Below are positions 55,417 to 64,000 of a DNA stretch of 64,000 bases, piece by piece. The stretch's first letter is position 1. Each line of letters starts with the position of its first letter. The translations under genes and the position numbers were made by a program. This DNA is from Hydrogenophaga taeniospiralis CCUG 15921 (GTDB lineage Bacteria; Pseudomonadota; Gammaproteobacteria; Burkholderiales; Burkholderiaceae_C): the NCBI RefSeq assembly GCF_001592305.1, contig NZ_BCWR01000001.1:124001-188000 (forward strand), in the 5' to 3' direction. The notes below the pieces were generated by a model. The model ran no database searches, was not told where the DNA came from, and saw only the letters and a program-made list of their open reading frames with translations.

Positions 55417-55794
55417 TCAACCCGGTTGATCGGGGTTGGCTTTTTTTCGGCCCGGGCCCAGCCCGTGCGCCTGGCGCCCCAGGGCGAAGGACGCAAACAG
55501 TTTGAGCCAAAGGGTGGAACCCGCAATGGCCACCCAGGTGTCGTAGTCGAGCTGGCCCAGCAACACCGCCACGATCACACCCACCATCACCACGCCCGCG
55601 ATGCCGTTGATGGCCATCTCGTAAGGCGCGTATTTCTCGGCATTGGCGGGTGGAAGCCCCTTCTTCAGAGCCACTTCCGAGAAGTCCCGCTTCACGAGAA
55701 TGCGCCAGGTCCGACGCAGCCAGAAGAACGCCACGGGAAACAGGGCCAGAAAAAAAATGATGCGTATGGGGAAAACGCTCAAACCAAAGTCCAT
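55417..55794 (-). CDS. Conserved-looking membrane protein, function unknown
   Basis: 125 residues. A first hydrophobic helix at about 5-25 (IRIIFFLALFPVAFFWL), a basic stretch RRTWRILVKRDFSEVALKKG, then two further helices at about 62-82 and 88-105. The C-terminus is basic and short (GPGRKKANPDQPG) and is partly encoded by the DNA of the convergent ppsR terminator. No family is recognised. It stands alone on the minus strand. Confidence 0.65.
   Translation of the reverse strand: MDFGLSVFPIRIIFFLALFPVAFFWLRRTWRILVKRDFSEVALKKGLPPANAEKYAPYEMAINGIAGVVMVGVIVAVLLGQLDYDTWVAIAGSTLWLKLFASFALGRQAHGLGPGRKKANPDQPG
55418..55447 (+). terminator. Rho-independent terminator of ppsR
   Basis: CAACCC (55418-55423) pairs with GGGTTG (55433-55438), followed by GC and seven T. 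It overlaps the last codons of the convergent gene at 55417-55794. Confidence 0.8.
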
Positions 55795-55925
55795 TCCAAC
55801 ATCCTTTGTTTGCCTCGTTCAGAGACTTTGCAAAACCACGTAACCAACGATGGGTTTCAATGTTTTGCGAAGTGCCCGATGGAAACACCGACCCGGCTCG
55901 CCGGCATTGTCCCCCAGGCCGGGCC

Positions 55926-55960
55926 GGAAAAACAAAGCCCCATCGGTCACCCGACGGGGC
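55926..55960 (-). terminator. Rho-independent terminator of the second symporter gene
   Basis: On the minus strand GCCCCGTCGG, loop GTGA and CCGATGGGGC are followed by TTTGTTTTT. It lies about 50 bases after the stop of the gene at 56013. Confidence 0.9.
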
Positions 55961-56012
55961 CTTGCGCACACAGTCCTGGCGAGCCAGTCCTGTGCGAAAT
56001 CAACCAGCGCGC

Positions 56013-57815
56013 TCAGTGCCCGGTTGCAGCACCGGCACCCTTGGGCACGCGGATCGACTCCACGAGTTCCTGGATGTGTTTTGGTGCCGGAGCGGTCAGC
56101 TTGTTCACCAGGAAGGCCACGGTGAAGTTGACGATGGCACCCACGGTACCCACGGCTTCCGGCGTGATGCCGAACCAGCCGTTGACGCCGCCGACCATGT
56201 CGACAAAGTCCGTGCCCTTGATGAAGAACAGGCCTTTGTGGGCGAACACGTAGAACAGCGTGACCAGCAGGCCAGACAACATGCCGGCGATGGCGCCCTT
56301 GTCGCTCATGGTGCGGCTGAAGATGCCCATCATGATGGCAGGGAAGATCGACGAAGCGGCAATGCCGAATGCCAGTGCCACGGTGCCGGCCGCGAAGCCC
56401 GGAGGATTGAGGCCCAGCCAGCCGGCCAGCACGATGGCGACCGCCATGGCGATCTTGCCCGCGAGCAGCTCGCCCTTTTCAGAGATGTTCGGGTTGAACA
56501 CGTTCTTGATCAGGTCGTGCGACACGGCAGAGGAAATGGCCATCAACAAACCCGCGGCAGTGGACAGCGCAGCAGCGATACCGCCGGCAGCCACCAGCGC
56601 GATCACCCAGTTGGGCAGCAGCGCGATTTCCGGGTTGGCCAACACGATGATGTCGGCGTTCACGGTCAGCTCGTTGCCCTTCCAGCCTGCGGCTGTGGCC
56701 TTGCTCTTGGCAATTTCGTTCTTCGTCGCGTCGTTGTAGTACTGGATGCGGCCGTCGGCGTTCTTGTCTTCCCACTTCAGCAGACCGGTCTTTTCCCAGC
56801 GCTTCATCCAGTCCGGACGGTCTTCGTTCTTGAGGCTGGATTCGGTGGCGTACAGGTCGCCATTGCTCATCACCGCCGTGTTGACCGTGCTGTGCAGGTT
56901 CAGCTTGGCCATGGCACCCACGGCAGGCGCCGTGGTGTACAGCAGGGCGATGAAGACCAGGGCCCAACCGGCGGAGGCACGAGCGTCGGCCACCTTCGGC
57001 ACGGTGAAGAAACGCACGATCACGTGGGGCAGGCCGGCGGTACCGATCATCAGCGACACGGTGTAGAAGAACATGTTGAGCATGCTTCCTGCAGAAGTCG
57101 TGGTGTACTGGTTGAATCCGAGGTCGGTGACGACCTGGTCCAGCTTGGCCAGCAACGCTGTATCGGTTCCAGCCAGATCAGCACCCAGGCCCAGTTGCGG
57201 CAAGAAGCTGCCGGTCAGGTTCAGGGAGATGAAGATCGCGGGAATGATGTACGCGAAGATCAGCACGATGTATTGCGCCACCTGGGTGTAGGTGATGCCT
57301 TTCATGCCCCCGAACACCGCATAGAAGAACACGATGGCCTGGCCGATGTAGATGCCGGTGTCGCTCGACACGTTCAGGAAACGCGAGAACGCCACGCCCA
57401 CACCGGTCATCTGACCAATGATGTAGGTGGTGGAGGCGGTCAGCAGACAGATCACGGCCACGGTGCTGGCGGTCTTCGAATAGAAGCGGTCGCCAATGAA
57501 CTGAGGCACGGTGAACTTGCCGAACTTGCGCAGGTACGGTGCCAGCAGCATGGCCAGCAACACATAGCCGCCGGTCCAGCCCATCAGGAACACGGCACCG
57601 CCGTAGCCCATGTTGGAGATCAGACCAGCCATGGAGATGAAGGACGCGGCCGACATCCAGTCAGCGGCCGTGGCCATGCCGTTGGTGATGGGGTGCACCC
57701 CGCCGCCGGCAACGTAGAACTCGGACACGCTGCCAGCGCGCGCCCAGAAGGCAATGCCAAGGTACAGCGCGAAGCTGGCCCCGACAAACAGGTAGGTGGT
57801 GGTTTGCAGATCCAT
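56013..57815 (-). CDS. Sodium:solute symporter, VC_2705-type large subunit (second copy)
   Basis: 600 residues with about 13 helices. FYVAGGGVHPITNGMATAAD and WTGGYVLLAMLLAPYLRKFG place it in the same branch as the gene at 40497, without the 130-residue insertion. A periplasmic-side loop contains DKNADGRIQYYN (350-361), an EF-hand-like loop in which the last position is asparagine rather than glutamate, at the same place as in the first copy. It follows a DUF4212 gene by 17 bases. Probable carboxylate uptake; substrate inferred from neighbours. Confidence 0.9.
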   Translation of the reverse strand: MDLQTTTYLFVGASFALYLGIAFWARAGSVSEFYVAGGGVHPITNGMATAADWMSAASFISMAGLISNMGYGGAVFLMGWTGGYVLLAMLLAPYLRKFGKFTVPQFIGDRFYSKTASTVAVICLLTASTTYIIGQMTGVGVAFSRFLNVSSDTGIYIGQAIVFFYAVFGGMKGITYTQVAQYIVLIFAYIIPAIFISLNLTGSFLPQLGLGADLAGTDTALLAKLDQVVTDLGFNQYTTTSAGSMLNMFFYTVSLMIGTAGLPHVIVRFFTVPKVADARASAGWALVFIALLYTTAPAVGAMAKLNLHSTVNTAVMSNGDLYATESSLKNEDRPDWMKRWEKTGLLKWEDKNADGRIQYYNDATKNEIAKSKATAAGWKGNELTVNADIIVLANPEIALLPNWVIALVAAGGIAAALSTAAGLLMAISSAVSHDLIKNVFNPNISEKGELLAGKIAMAVAIVLAGWLGLNPPGFAAGTVALAFGIAASSIFPAIMMGIFSRTMSDKGAIAGMLSGLLVTLFYVFAHKGLFFIKGTDFVDMVGGVNGWFGITPEAVGTVGAIVNFTVAFLVNKLTAPAPKHIQELVESIRVPKGAGAATGH

Positions 57816-57832
57816 GATGTGGGTCCTATCTT

Positions 57833-58099
57833 TTAGTCTTCTTGCACACCGAACTTGCGGTCAAGGTCACCCATCTTCTTGGCGTAATAGAAGATCAGCG
57901 CGATGAACACATAGATGGAGCCCTGTTGTGCGAACCAGAACCCGACGGGATAGCCACCGAGCTTGATGCCGTTGAGGGCATCGGCGAACAGGATGCCTGC
58001 GCCGTAAGAAACCAGGAACCAGATGATCAGGATCTTGGTCAGCAACCCCAACGTCGCAGACCAATAGGCCTTCGCGTTTTTTTCGCTTTCAGTTGTCAT
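57833..58099 (-). CDS. DUF4212 small subunit of sodium:solute symporter (second copy)
   Basis: 88 residues, two helices (about 19-40 and 52-72), with KAYWSATLGLLTKILIIWF and FWFAQQGSIYVFIALIFYY. GAGGAG nine bases before ATG 58099 decides the start over an ATG at 58108 that overlaps the ribosome site. It is divergent from the DUF485-actP pair; the 294-base region between them contains the TACC/GGTA array and nothing else recognised. Confidence 0.88.
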   Translation of the reverse strand: MTTESEKNAKAYWSATLGLLTKILIIWFLVSYGAGILFADALNGIKLGGYPVGFWFAQQGSIYVFIALIFYYAKKMGDLDRKFGVQED

Positions 58100-58325
58100 G
58101 AAAGTCATCTCCTCAGAGTGATGCTTTTGCTGTTTCGACGGCTTGCGCCGCCACGTTTTGCACGCCATCCACCGGGGGGTTTCCGACGTCACGGGCGGAC
58201 TTTGGAAGCGCTTTCTTACAGCAAAATTTCGGGCGGAGGCGATGAGCTCCAAACCGAGGGTAAGCCCCTACGAAATGGTGTGATGACGACTGGCATCGAG
58301 GGGCGCGAACGGGCACCCACCCTGA

Positions 58326-58352
58326 TACCGGGGTAAGTACCGGGTAAGTACC
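58326..58352. promoter_or_regulatory. Array of TACC/GGTA half-sites upstream of the DUF485-actP genes
   Basis: TACC occurs at 58326, 58338 and 58349 and GGTA at 58332 and 58343, forming two exact copies of GGTA-AG-TACC (58332-58341 and 58343-58352) plus TACC-GG-GGTA. The half-sites repeat every 11-12 bases, so they face the same side of the helix. It ends 41 bases before the DUF485 start. An activator-binding site is likely; the factor is unknown. Confidence 0.55.
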
Positions 58353-58393
58353 CACGCCTACGCTGCGGACCTCTTCAGCACTCAGGAGGTCTC

Positions 58394-58702
58394 ATGCAAG
58401 ACGACATGGTCCAGCGCATTCTGGACAACCCGCAATACCAGGCGCTCAAGGCCAGGCGCTCGCGTTTCGGATGGTGGCTCACGCTGGCGATGATGGTCGT
58501 GTACTACGGCTTCATCCTGCTGGTGGCCTTCAACAAGGAACTGCTGTCCCAGAAGCTGGGCGACGGCGTCATGACCCTCGGCATTCCCATCGGCTTCGGT
58601 GTGATCCTCTTCACCATCGTCATCACGGCGATCTACGTCAAACGCGCCAACACCGAGTTCGACGATCTCTCCAGCGCAATCATCCAGGCGGTGTACAAGT
58701 GA
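58394..58702 (+). CDS. DUF485 membrane protein (YjcH-like)
   Basis: 102 residues with two helices (about 28-48 and 62-84) and the family segments [19 protein letters not shown] and [24 protein letters not shown] precedes ATG 58394. YjcH-type proteins are encoded before ActP and overlap it, here by four bases (GTGA), and are thought to assist the acetate permease. Confidence 0.93.
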   Translation: MQDDMVQRILDNPQYQALKARRSRFGWWLTLAMMVVYYGFILLVAFNKELLSQKLGDGVMTLGIPIGFGVILFTIVITAIYVKRANTEFDDLSSAIIQAVYK

Positions 58703-60426
58703 ACTTCCTCCACGCACACACGCGCCGCCTGCTCACGCTGCTGGCCCTCTTCGGCGTCTCGGCGGTCGCCTGGGCCGCGGGCGCGGACCTCGGCCAGGCC
58801 GAAAAACAAGCCACCAACTGGACCGCCATCGGCATGTTCGCCCTGTTCGTGGTGGGCACGCTGTTCATCACCAAATGGGCCGCGGCCAAGACCAAGTCGG
58901 CCTCGGACTTCTACACCGCCGGCGGTGGCATCACCGGTTTCCAGAACGGTCTGGCGATTGCGGGCGACTACATGTCGGCGGCCTCGTTCCTCGGCATTTC
59001 CGCGGCCGTGATGGCCAGCGGTTTTGATGGCCTGATCTACTCCATCGGCTTCCTGGTGGGCTGGCCCGTCATCACCTTCCTGATGGCCGAGCGCCTGCGC
59101 AACCTGGGCAAGTTCACCTTCGCCGACGTGGCCGCCTTCCGCTTCAATCAGACTCCCATCCGCATCTTCGCGGCCTCGGGCACGCTGGTGGTGGTGGCCT
59201 TCTACCTGATCGCGCAGATGGTCGGCGCCGGCCAGCTCATCAAGCTGCTGTTCGGCCTGGAGTACTACATCGCCGTGATCATCGTGGGCGCGCTCATGAT
59301 GGTCTACGTGCTGTTCGGCGGCATGACGGCCACCACCTGGGTGCAGATCATCAAGGCCTGCCTGCTGCTGGGTGGCGCGACCTTCATGGCGCTGTCGGTG
59401 CTGTGGCACTTCGGCTTCAGCCCCGAGGCCATGTTCGCCAGCGCGGTGCAGATCAAGACCGACCTCGCGCTCAAGGACGGCAAGATCGCCGAGGCCGCCA
59501 CCGCGGCGGGCCAGTCGATCATGGGCCCGGGCAACTTCGTGAAGGACCCGATCTCGGCCATCAGCTTCGGCATGGCACTGATGTTCGGCACCGCCGGCCT
59601 GCCGCACATCCTGATGCGCTTCTTCACCGTGCCCAGCGCCAAGGAAGCGCGCAAGTCGGTGATGTGGGCCACCGGCTGGATCGGCTACTTCTACCTGCTG
59701 ACCTTCATCATCGGTTTCGGCGCCATCACCTTCGTGTTGATCAACCCGCAGTTCCTCGACGCCAAGGGCGGCCTGCTGGGCGGCAACAACATGGCGGCGG
59801 TGCACCTGGCCAACGCCGTGGGCGGCAACGTGTTCCTGGGCTTCATCTCCGCTGTGGCCTTCGCCACCATCCTCGCGGTGGTGGCGGGCCTCACGTTGTC
59901 GGGCGCCTCGGCCGTGTCGCACGACCTCTACGCCACCGTGATCAAGAAGGGCCAGGCCGACAGTGCCTCGGAGCTGCGCGTGTCCAAGGCGACGACGATC
60001 GCACTGGGCATCATCGCCGTGGTGCTGGGCATCGCCTTCGAGAAACAGAACATCGCCTTCATGGTGTCGCTGGCGTTCGCGATCGCGGCCTCGGCCAACT
60101 TCCCCGTGCTGTTCATGAGCGTGCTGTGGAAAGACTGCACCACCAAGGGCGCGGTGATCGGCGGCTTCCTGGGCCTGATCTCGTCGGTGGTGCTCACCGT
60201 GGTCTCGCCCTCGGTGTGGGAAGTGACCCTGGGCAACCCCAAGGGCTCGGCGCTGTTCCCCTACACCTCGCCGGCCCTGTTCTCCATGACCATCGGCTTC
60301 GTGGGCATCTGGCTGTTCTCCATCCTCGACAACAGCCAGCGCGCCAAGGTCGACCGGGGCGGCTTCCTGGCGCAGCAGGTGCGCTCGGAAACCGGCATCG
60401 GTGCATCGGGTGCGTCGGGCCACTGA
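58699..60426 (+). CDS. actP: Cation/acetate symporter ActP
   Basis: 575 residues from GTG 58699. A signal-like first helix ending in VAWAAGADL is followed by 13 membrane helices with ActP motifs [20 protein letters not shown] and [14 protein letters not shown], and [20 protein letters not shown]. It takes up acetate and similar short acids with sodium or protons. Coupled to the DUF485 gene. A strong terminator follows. Confidence 0.94.
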   Translation: MNFLHAHTRRLLTLLALFGVSAVAWAAGADLGQAEKQATNWTAIGMFALFVVGTLFITKWAAAKTKSASDFYTAGGGITGFQNGLAIAGDYMSAASFLGISAAVMASGFDGLIYSIGFLVGWPVITFLMAERLRNLGKFTFADVAAFRFNQTPIRIFAASGTLVVVAFYLIAQMVGAGQLIKLLFGLEYYIAVIIVGALMMVYVLFGGMTATTWVQIIKACLLLGGATFMALSVLWHFGFSPEAMFASAVQIKTDLALKDGKIAEAATAAGQSIMGPGNFVKDPISAISFGMALMFGTAGLPHILMRFFTVPSAKEARKSVMWATGWIGYFYLLTFIIGFGAITFVLINPQFLDAKGGLLGGNNMAAVHLANAVGGNVFLGFISAVAFATILAVVAGLTLSGASAVSHDLYATVIKKGQADSASELRVSKATTIALGIIAVVLGIAFEKQNIAFMVSLAFAIAASANFPVLFMSVLWKDCTTKGAVIGGFLGLISSVVLTVVSPSVWEVTLGNPKGSALFPYTSPALFSMTIGFVGIWLFSILDNSQRAKVDRGGFLAQQVRSETGIGASGASGH

Positions 60427-60451
60427 ACCTGAGCACCTGATCCCAAGGGCC

Positions 60452-60486
60452 AAGGGCCGAAGGTGTGATGCCTTCGGCCCTTGCCG
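60452..60486 (+). terminator. Rho-independent-like terminator of actP
   Basis: AAGGGCCGAAGG (60452-60463), loop TGTGATG, CCTTCGGCCCTT (60471-60482): perfect 12-bp stem. The following sequence has only a short T-rich tail (GCCGCTTT). Confidence 0.75.
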
Positions 60487-60626
60487 CTTTCTGGCGAACG
60501 CCAGAACCCGCCGGGTGCGGCGCGCGAGACAAACGCTTACAACTTGCGATGGGCGCCGTCCCAGCGACAGGAACAGAATTTGTGACGAATTGCACCGTTT
60601 GAAGCCTTGACCCCGGGGAGGACATC

Positions 60627-63600
60627 ATGGCCCGCAAACCAGTCGTCAACGCCCCCCAGGAGCCCCCGGGCCGCTCGCGGCGCACCGGTCCCGGCGTGGT
60701 CCGCACCGGCCCGGCATCCGCCATCACCTTCGTCGTCCGCGGCCAGATGCTGCAGACCGGCGGCGCCCCCCGGGGTGGCCCGGCCCTTCCCAGCGGATTC
60801 GGCGGGCGCGGCCAGGTCATTCAGAAAGTGCAACCGGGCGCGCGCCGCAGCAGCGGCAACGACACGGTGCGCATGACCGCGCGCCCGGGGCTGGATGCGG
60901 TGGTGCTGCACATCGCCAACGGCCCTTCGCTGATGCTGCACCCCGAGACCGCGCGCGACCTGATGCTGGCGCAGTCGGGCCTGACACGCAGCGCCGTGCG
61001 CGGCGCCTCGCGCCCGGGTGACGCGACCGACGTCGCGCCGAACGAGGTGGTGGTGCCGGTCGAACTCGGCTGGCAGGGCACCCCCGCGGCCGGCGGCCCA
61101 CGCGCCGCCACGCGCGGTCGGCTGGGCGAGGCGCTGCTCTCGGGCATCGAGGTGGTGACCGATCTGTTCAGCGGGCCGGTGAGCGAGCTCGCAGCGGCCC
61201 GGATCGGGGCCCGGCTGGACCAGCAGGTGGACCCCGGCGTGTACCGCCTGAGCGCCGACGCCCTGGGCGCGCCGCTCAAGGCCAGTGGCCACAAGCTCGC
61301 CCGTGTGCCCGCCGCGGACCCCGGCGAGCCCCTGCTGGTGCTGCTGCACGGCACGTTTTCCGACACCCACGGCACCTTCGGCAAGCTGTGGCAACAGCAC
61401 CCGCAAAAGGTCCGCGATCTGTTCGCACACTACGGCCAGCGGGTGTACGGGCTGGACCACCCGACGCTCACCGCCAGCCCGATCGACAACGCGCTCATGC
61501 TCGCGCGTGCCCTGCCCGATGGCGCGCGCGTGCACCTGCTCACGCACTCGCGCGGCGGCCTGGTGGCTGAGGTGCTGGCCCGGGTCTGCGCCCAGCCCAC
61601 CCTGTCCGAAGCATTGCTCGCGCCGTTCAAGGGCGGCGCGCACCGGGTGCAGCTGAGCGCTCTGCGCCAGTTGGCCGCCGAACTCCAGGGGCGCGACATC
61701 CGCATCGAGCGGGTGGTGCGCGTGGCCTGCCCGGCGCGTGGCACGCTGCTGGCCTCGCGGCGGCTGGACGCCTATGTGTCGGTGCTGAAGTGGACGCTGG
61801 AACTCGCCGGCATCCCGGTGGCGCCCGCCCTGCTCGACTTCGTGGCCGAGGTGGCCAGCCACCGCACCGACCCCGCGCTGCTGCCCGGCCTGGAAGCCAT
61901 GACGCCGCAGAGCCCGCTGGTGCAGTGGCTGCACGGCGGCGACGGCCCGCTGCCCGGGCAACTGCGCGTGGTCGCCGGCGACATCGAAGGCGACTCCGTG
62001 ACGGCCTGGGTCAAGACCCTGCTGGCCGACGCTTTCTACTGGACCGACAACGACCTCGTGGTGCAGACGCGCTCCATGTACGGCGGCGGCCCGCGCACGC
62101 CGGCCGGGGGCCACGCGGCGGCCAGCTTCCTGCTGGACCAGGGCGGCCAGGTCACGCACTTTGGCTACTTCAGCAACCCGCGCACCGCCGAGGCCGTGTG
62201 CAGCGGCCTCACGCAGGACACGCCCGCGGGCTTTCGCCCCATCGGCCCGATGTCGTGGGCCGGCAGTTCCAGCGACGGCCTGCGCGGTATGCCACGCGAG
62301 GCCTTGGTCGAGCCCGCGGCCTCGCGCCCGGCGGTGATCCTGTTGCCCGGCATCCTGGGCAGCCACCTCAGCGTGGACGGCAAGCGGGTCTGGCTGAGCA
62401 TGCGCATCCTGGGCGGCCTGGGCCGGCTCGCCTACCGCGAAGACGCACGCAACGTGCGGCCAGACGGCGCCATGGGCCGCAGCTACGACGATCTGGCCGA
62501 ATTCCTCTCGCGCAGCCACGAAGTGATCGAGTTCGCCTTCGACTGGCGCCGCCCGATCGAGCAGGAAGCCCGCCGCCTGGCCGATGCCATGGACCAGGCC
62601 CTGAGCGCGCGCAGCGCCACCGGCCAGCCGGTGCACCTGCTCGCGCACTCCATGGGCGGGCTGGTGGCCCGCACCGTGCAGTTGGAGCGGCCCGAGGTGT
62701 GGCAGCGCTGGCTGGAGCGGCCCGGCTCGCGCCTGCTGATGCTGGGCACACCCAACGGCGGCTCGTTCGTCCCCATGCAGGTGCTCTCGGGCGACGACCG
62801 CTTTGGCAACGCGCTGGCCGCGTTCGGCCTGCCGTTCCAGGACCACCTGGCGCGCCAGATCATGGCCGCCATGCCCGGCTTCATCCAGTTGCAGGCCGGC
62901 CTGCTCGACGCCTCGCTCGGGCTGCAGCGCAGCGAGCGCTGGAAGGCGCTGGCCGAGCAGGACATGGCCCTGCTGCAGGACGCCAGTTGGTGGCACGACG
63001 GCGAGAGCCAGCGCAACGTCTACCGCTGGGGCGTGCCACCACAAGCGGTGCTCGACCAGGCCGTCGCCCTGCACCAGCGGTTGGACCAGCAGCGCACCAA
63101 CGAGCTGGAGCGTTTTCACGACCGGGTGCTGGTGGTGGTCGGCCATGCGCGCTTCACGCCGGCCGGCTTCGAGCTCAGCGGAAGCGAAGGCCTGGTGTAC
63201 CTGGACGCCCCGGACGACGGCGACGGCCGCGTCACGCTCGACAGCGCGCTGCTGCCCGGCGTGAAGGCCTGGCGGGTGGACTGCGAACACGGCGGCCTGG
63301 CCGACGCCGAAGACGCCTTCGAGGCCTACCGGGAGCTGCTCCAGCACGGCGACACCCAGCGCCTGCCGCCGGTCACCACCGCCCGCGGGGCCGCAGCGGG
63401 GGCGGCGGCGCGGGTGCGCAGCCGGCCATCGCGCCAGCGCAGCGGACCGCAGCAGCCCCCCACCGAACCGAGCGAGGTGTTCCGCCTGGACGACGAGGCA
63501 CCGCGCCCGGTGCGGCCCCAGCGCAGCGCGCTGCGCATCAGCGTGCACAACGGCAACCTCAAGTTCATCAGCGCCACCGTGATGGTGGGGCACTACGGCG

Positions 63601-64000
63601 CCTCGACCCTGACCGGCACCGAGGGCGTGGTCGACCAGTTCATCGGCGGCGCCATGTCGGCCTCGCTGGCCGTGGGCCTGTACCCCGAGGCGCCGGGTTC
63701 GCACCAGTTCTTCATCAACCACCGGCAGGACCCCGACAGCCCGCTGGCGCTGCCGCGCCCGCCCCACGTGGTGGTGGCCGGGCTGGGCGAGGAAGGCAAG
63801 CTGCGCGGCGCCGACATGGTCCACACGGTGCGCCAGGCCACGCTGGCCTGGGCGCAGCGCGTGGCCGAAACGCCGGGCAGCGCCGCGGCGCAGTTCGAGC
63901 TGTGCGCCACGCTGATCGGCAGCGGAGGTGTCGGCGTGACGGCGGCGGCGGCGGCCCAGGCGGTGGCCCAAGGCGTGCGCGAGGCCAACGAAAAACTGCA
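60627..64000 (+). CDS. Large protein with two alpha/beta-hydrolase (lipase-like) domains and a further C-terminal region, cut by the right edge
   Basis: The frame runs from ATG 60627 (GGGGAGGA ribosome site at 60615-60622) to the edge without a stop: at least 1124 residues. A basic, low-complexity N-terminus (1-60) and a possible regulatory region (60-230) precede hydrolase domain 1, with LLVLLHGTFSD, nucleophile S308 in LLTHSRGGLV, and probable acid and base at D476 and H511. Domain 2 starts at VILLPGILGSHLSVDGKRVW (LCAT/lipase-like) with S675 in LLAHSMGGLV and a late HGGLAD histidine. After a proline/arginine linker, about 985-1124 show a mixed alpha/beta domain (VHNGNLKFISATVMVGHYG, GLYPEAPGSHQFF, PPHVVVAGLGEEG) that I recall in front of caspase-like CHAT domains; that is uncertain. 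It stands alone behind actP. Confidence 0.8.
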   Translation, partial: MARKPVVNAPQEPPGRSRRTGPGVVRTGPASAITFVVRGQMLQTGGAPRGGPALPSGFGGRGQVIQKVQPGARRSSGNDTVRMTARPGLDAVVLHIANGPSLMLHPETARDLMLAQSGLTRSAVRGASRPGDATDVAPNEVVVPVELGWQGTPAAGGPRAATRGRLGEALLSGIEVVTDLFSGPVSELAAARIGARLDQQVDPGVYRLSADALGAPLKASGHKLARVPAADPGEPLLVLLHGTFSDTHGTFGKLWQQHPQKVRDLFAHYGQRVYGLDHPTLTASPIDNALMLARALPDGARVHLLTHSRGGLVAEVLARVCAQPTLSEALLAPFKGGAHRVQLSALRQLAAELQGRDIRIERVVRVACPARGTLLASRRLDAYVSVLKWTLELAGIPVAPALLDFVAEVASHRTDPALLPGLEAMTPQSPLVQWLHGGDGPLPGQLRVVAGDIEGDSVTAWVKTLLADAFYWTDNDLVVQTRSMYGGGPRTPAGGHAAASFLLDQGGQVTHFGYFSNPRTAEAVCSGLTQDTPAGFRPIGPMSWAGSSSDGLRGMPREALVEPAASRPAVILLPGILGSHLSVDGKRVWLSMRILGGLGRLAYREDARNVRPDGAMGRSYDDLAEFLSRSHEVIEFAFDWRRPIEQEARRLADAMDQALSARSATGQPVHLLAHSMGGLVARTVQLERPEVWQRWLERPGSRLLMLGTPNGGSFVPMQVLSGDDRFGNALAAFGLPFQDHLARQIMAAMPGFIQLQAGLLDASLGLQRSERWKALAEQDMALLQDASWWHDGESQRNVYRWGVPPQAVLDQAVALHQRLDQQRTNELERFHDRVLVVVGHARFTPAGFELSGSEGLVYLDAPDDGDGRVTLDSALLPGVKAWRVDCEHGGLADAEDAFEAYRELLQHGDTQRLPPVTTARGAAAGAAARVRSRPSRQRSGPQQPPTEPSEVFRLDDEAPRPVRPQRSALRISVHNGNLKFISATVMVGHYGASTLTGTEGVVDQFIGGAMSASLAVGLYPEAPGSHQFFINHRQDPDSPLALPRPPHVVVAGLGEEGKLRGADMVHTVRQATLAWAQRVAETPGSAAAQFELCATLIGSGGVGVTAAAAAQAVAQGVREANEKL

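Noticed and set aside
60537..63971. Minus-strand open frame of more than 1100 codons opposite the double-hydrolase gene
   Set aside because: Arginine/glycine/histidine-rich and without motifs; the plus strand has two intact hydrolase domains and a ribosome site.

Overview
The window looks like chromosome from a GC-rich betaproteobacterium of the order Burkholderiales, most likely Comamonadaceae (Hydrogenophaga-like). I infer this from the very high GC content, the rpsF-priB-rpsR-rplI-dnaB block, the alaC-hom-thrC-mobB-moeA-moaD-moaE order and a set of GC-rich dispersed 3'-end repeats. No rRNA, tRNA, CRISPR array, prophage or insertion sequence was recognised. Both window edges cut through genes.

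Layout. 1-3733: a tetratricopeptide protein cut by the left edge, a vanadium-haloperoxidase/PAP2-type enzyme with an N-terminal SGGI repeat, and an S8 serine protease, all on the plus strand. 3869-9230: a luxR-crp regulator pair, a thiamine-diphosphate enzyme coupled to an MFS transporter, and a divergent AraC regulator. 9254-13740: a large DUF1631 protein, a small unknown gene and a coniferyl-aldehyde-type dehydrogenase. 13814-20450: a malonate module consisting of a GntR regulator divergent from a TRAP transporter (matPQM), malonyl-CoA decarboxylase and malonyl-CoA synthetase. 20650-26099: clpB with a convincing sigma-32 promoter, an AraC/DMT-exporter divergent pair and a GNAT enzyme. 26107-32790: molybdopterin genes followed (on the minus strand, upstream) by threonine-pathway genes and an alanine aminotransferase. 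32947-40291: housekeeping genes (Mth938-like, bcp, PIN-PhoH ATPase, dnaB, rplI, rpsR, priB, rpsF).

40497-60426 is a carbon-switch island. It holds two copies of the DUF4212 plus large sodium:solute symporter pair, a classical DUF485-ActP acetate symporter pair, a cyclic-nucleotide/CBS/DUF294 signalling protein, and a coupled operon of a symporter-fused histidine kinase, a receiver-only response regulator and a degenerate histidine kinase fused to a DEDDh exonuclease. PEP synthase and its regulatory kinase/phosphorylase sit among them. By analogy with CrbS-type systems I infer that this island senses and imports acetate or related short-chain acids, activates them, and turns on gluconeogenesis; acs itself is not in the window. 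The right edge cuts a protein of at least 1124 residues with two alpha/beta-hydrolase domains and a further unusual C-terminal region.

The most novel signal is an 80-base element present four times (near 3786, 20451, 45925 and 46061). It always sits directly behind a stop codon in the same orientation relative to the gene, and its three stems change by compensatory substitutions, as expected for a structured RNA 3' end.
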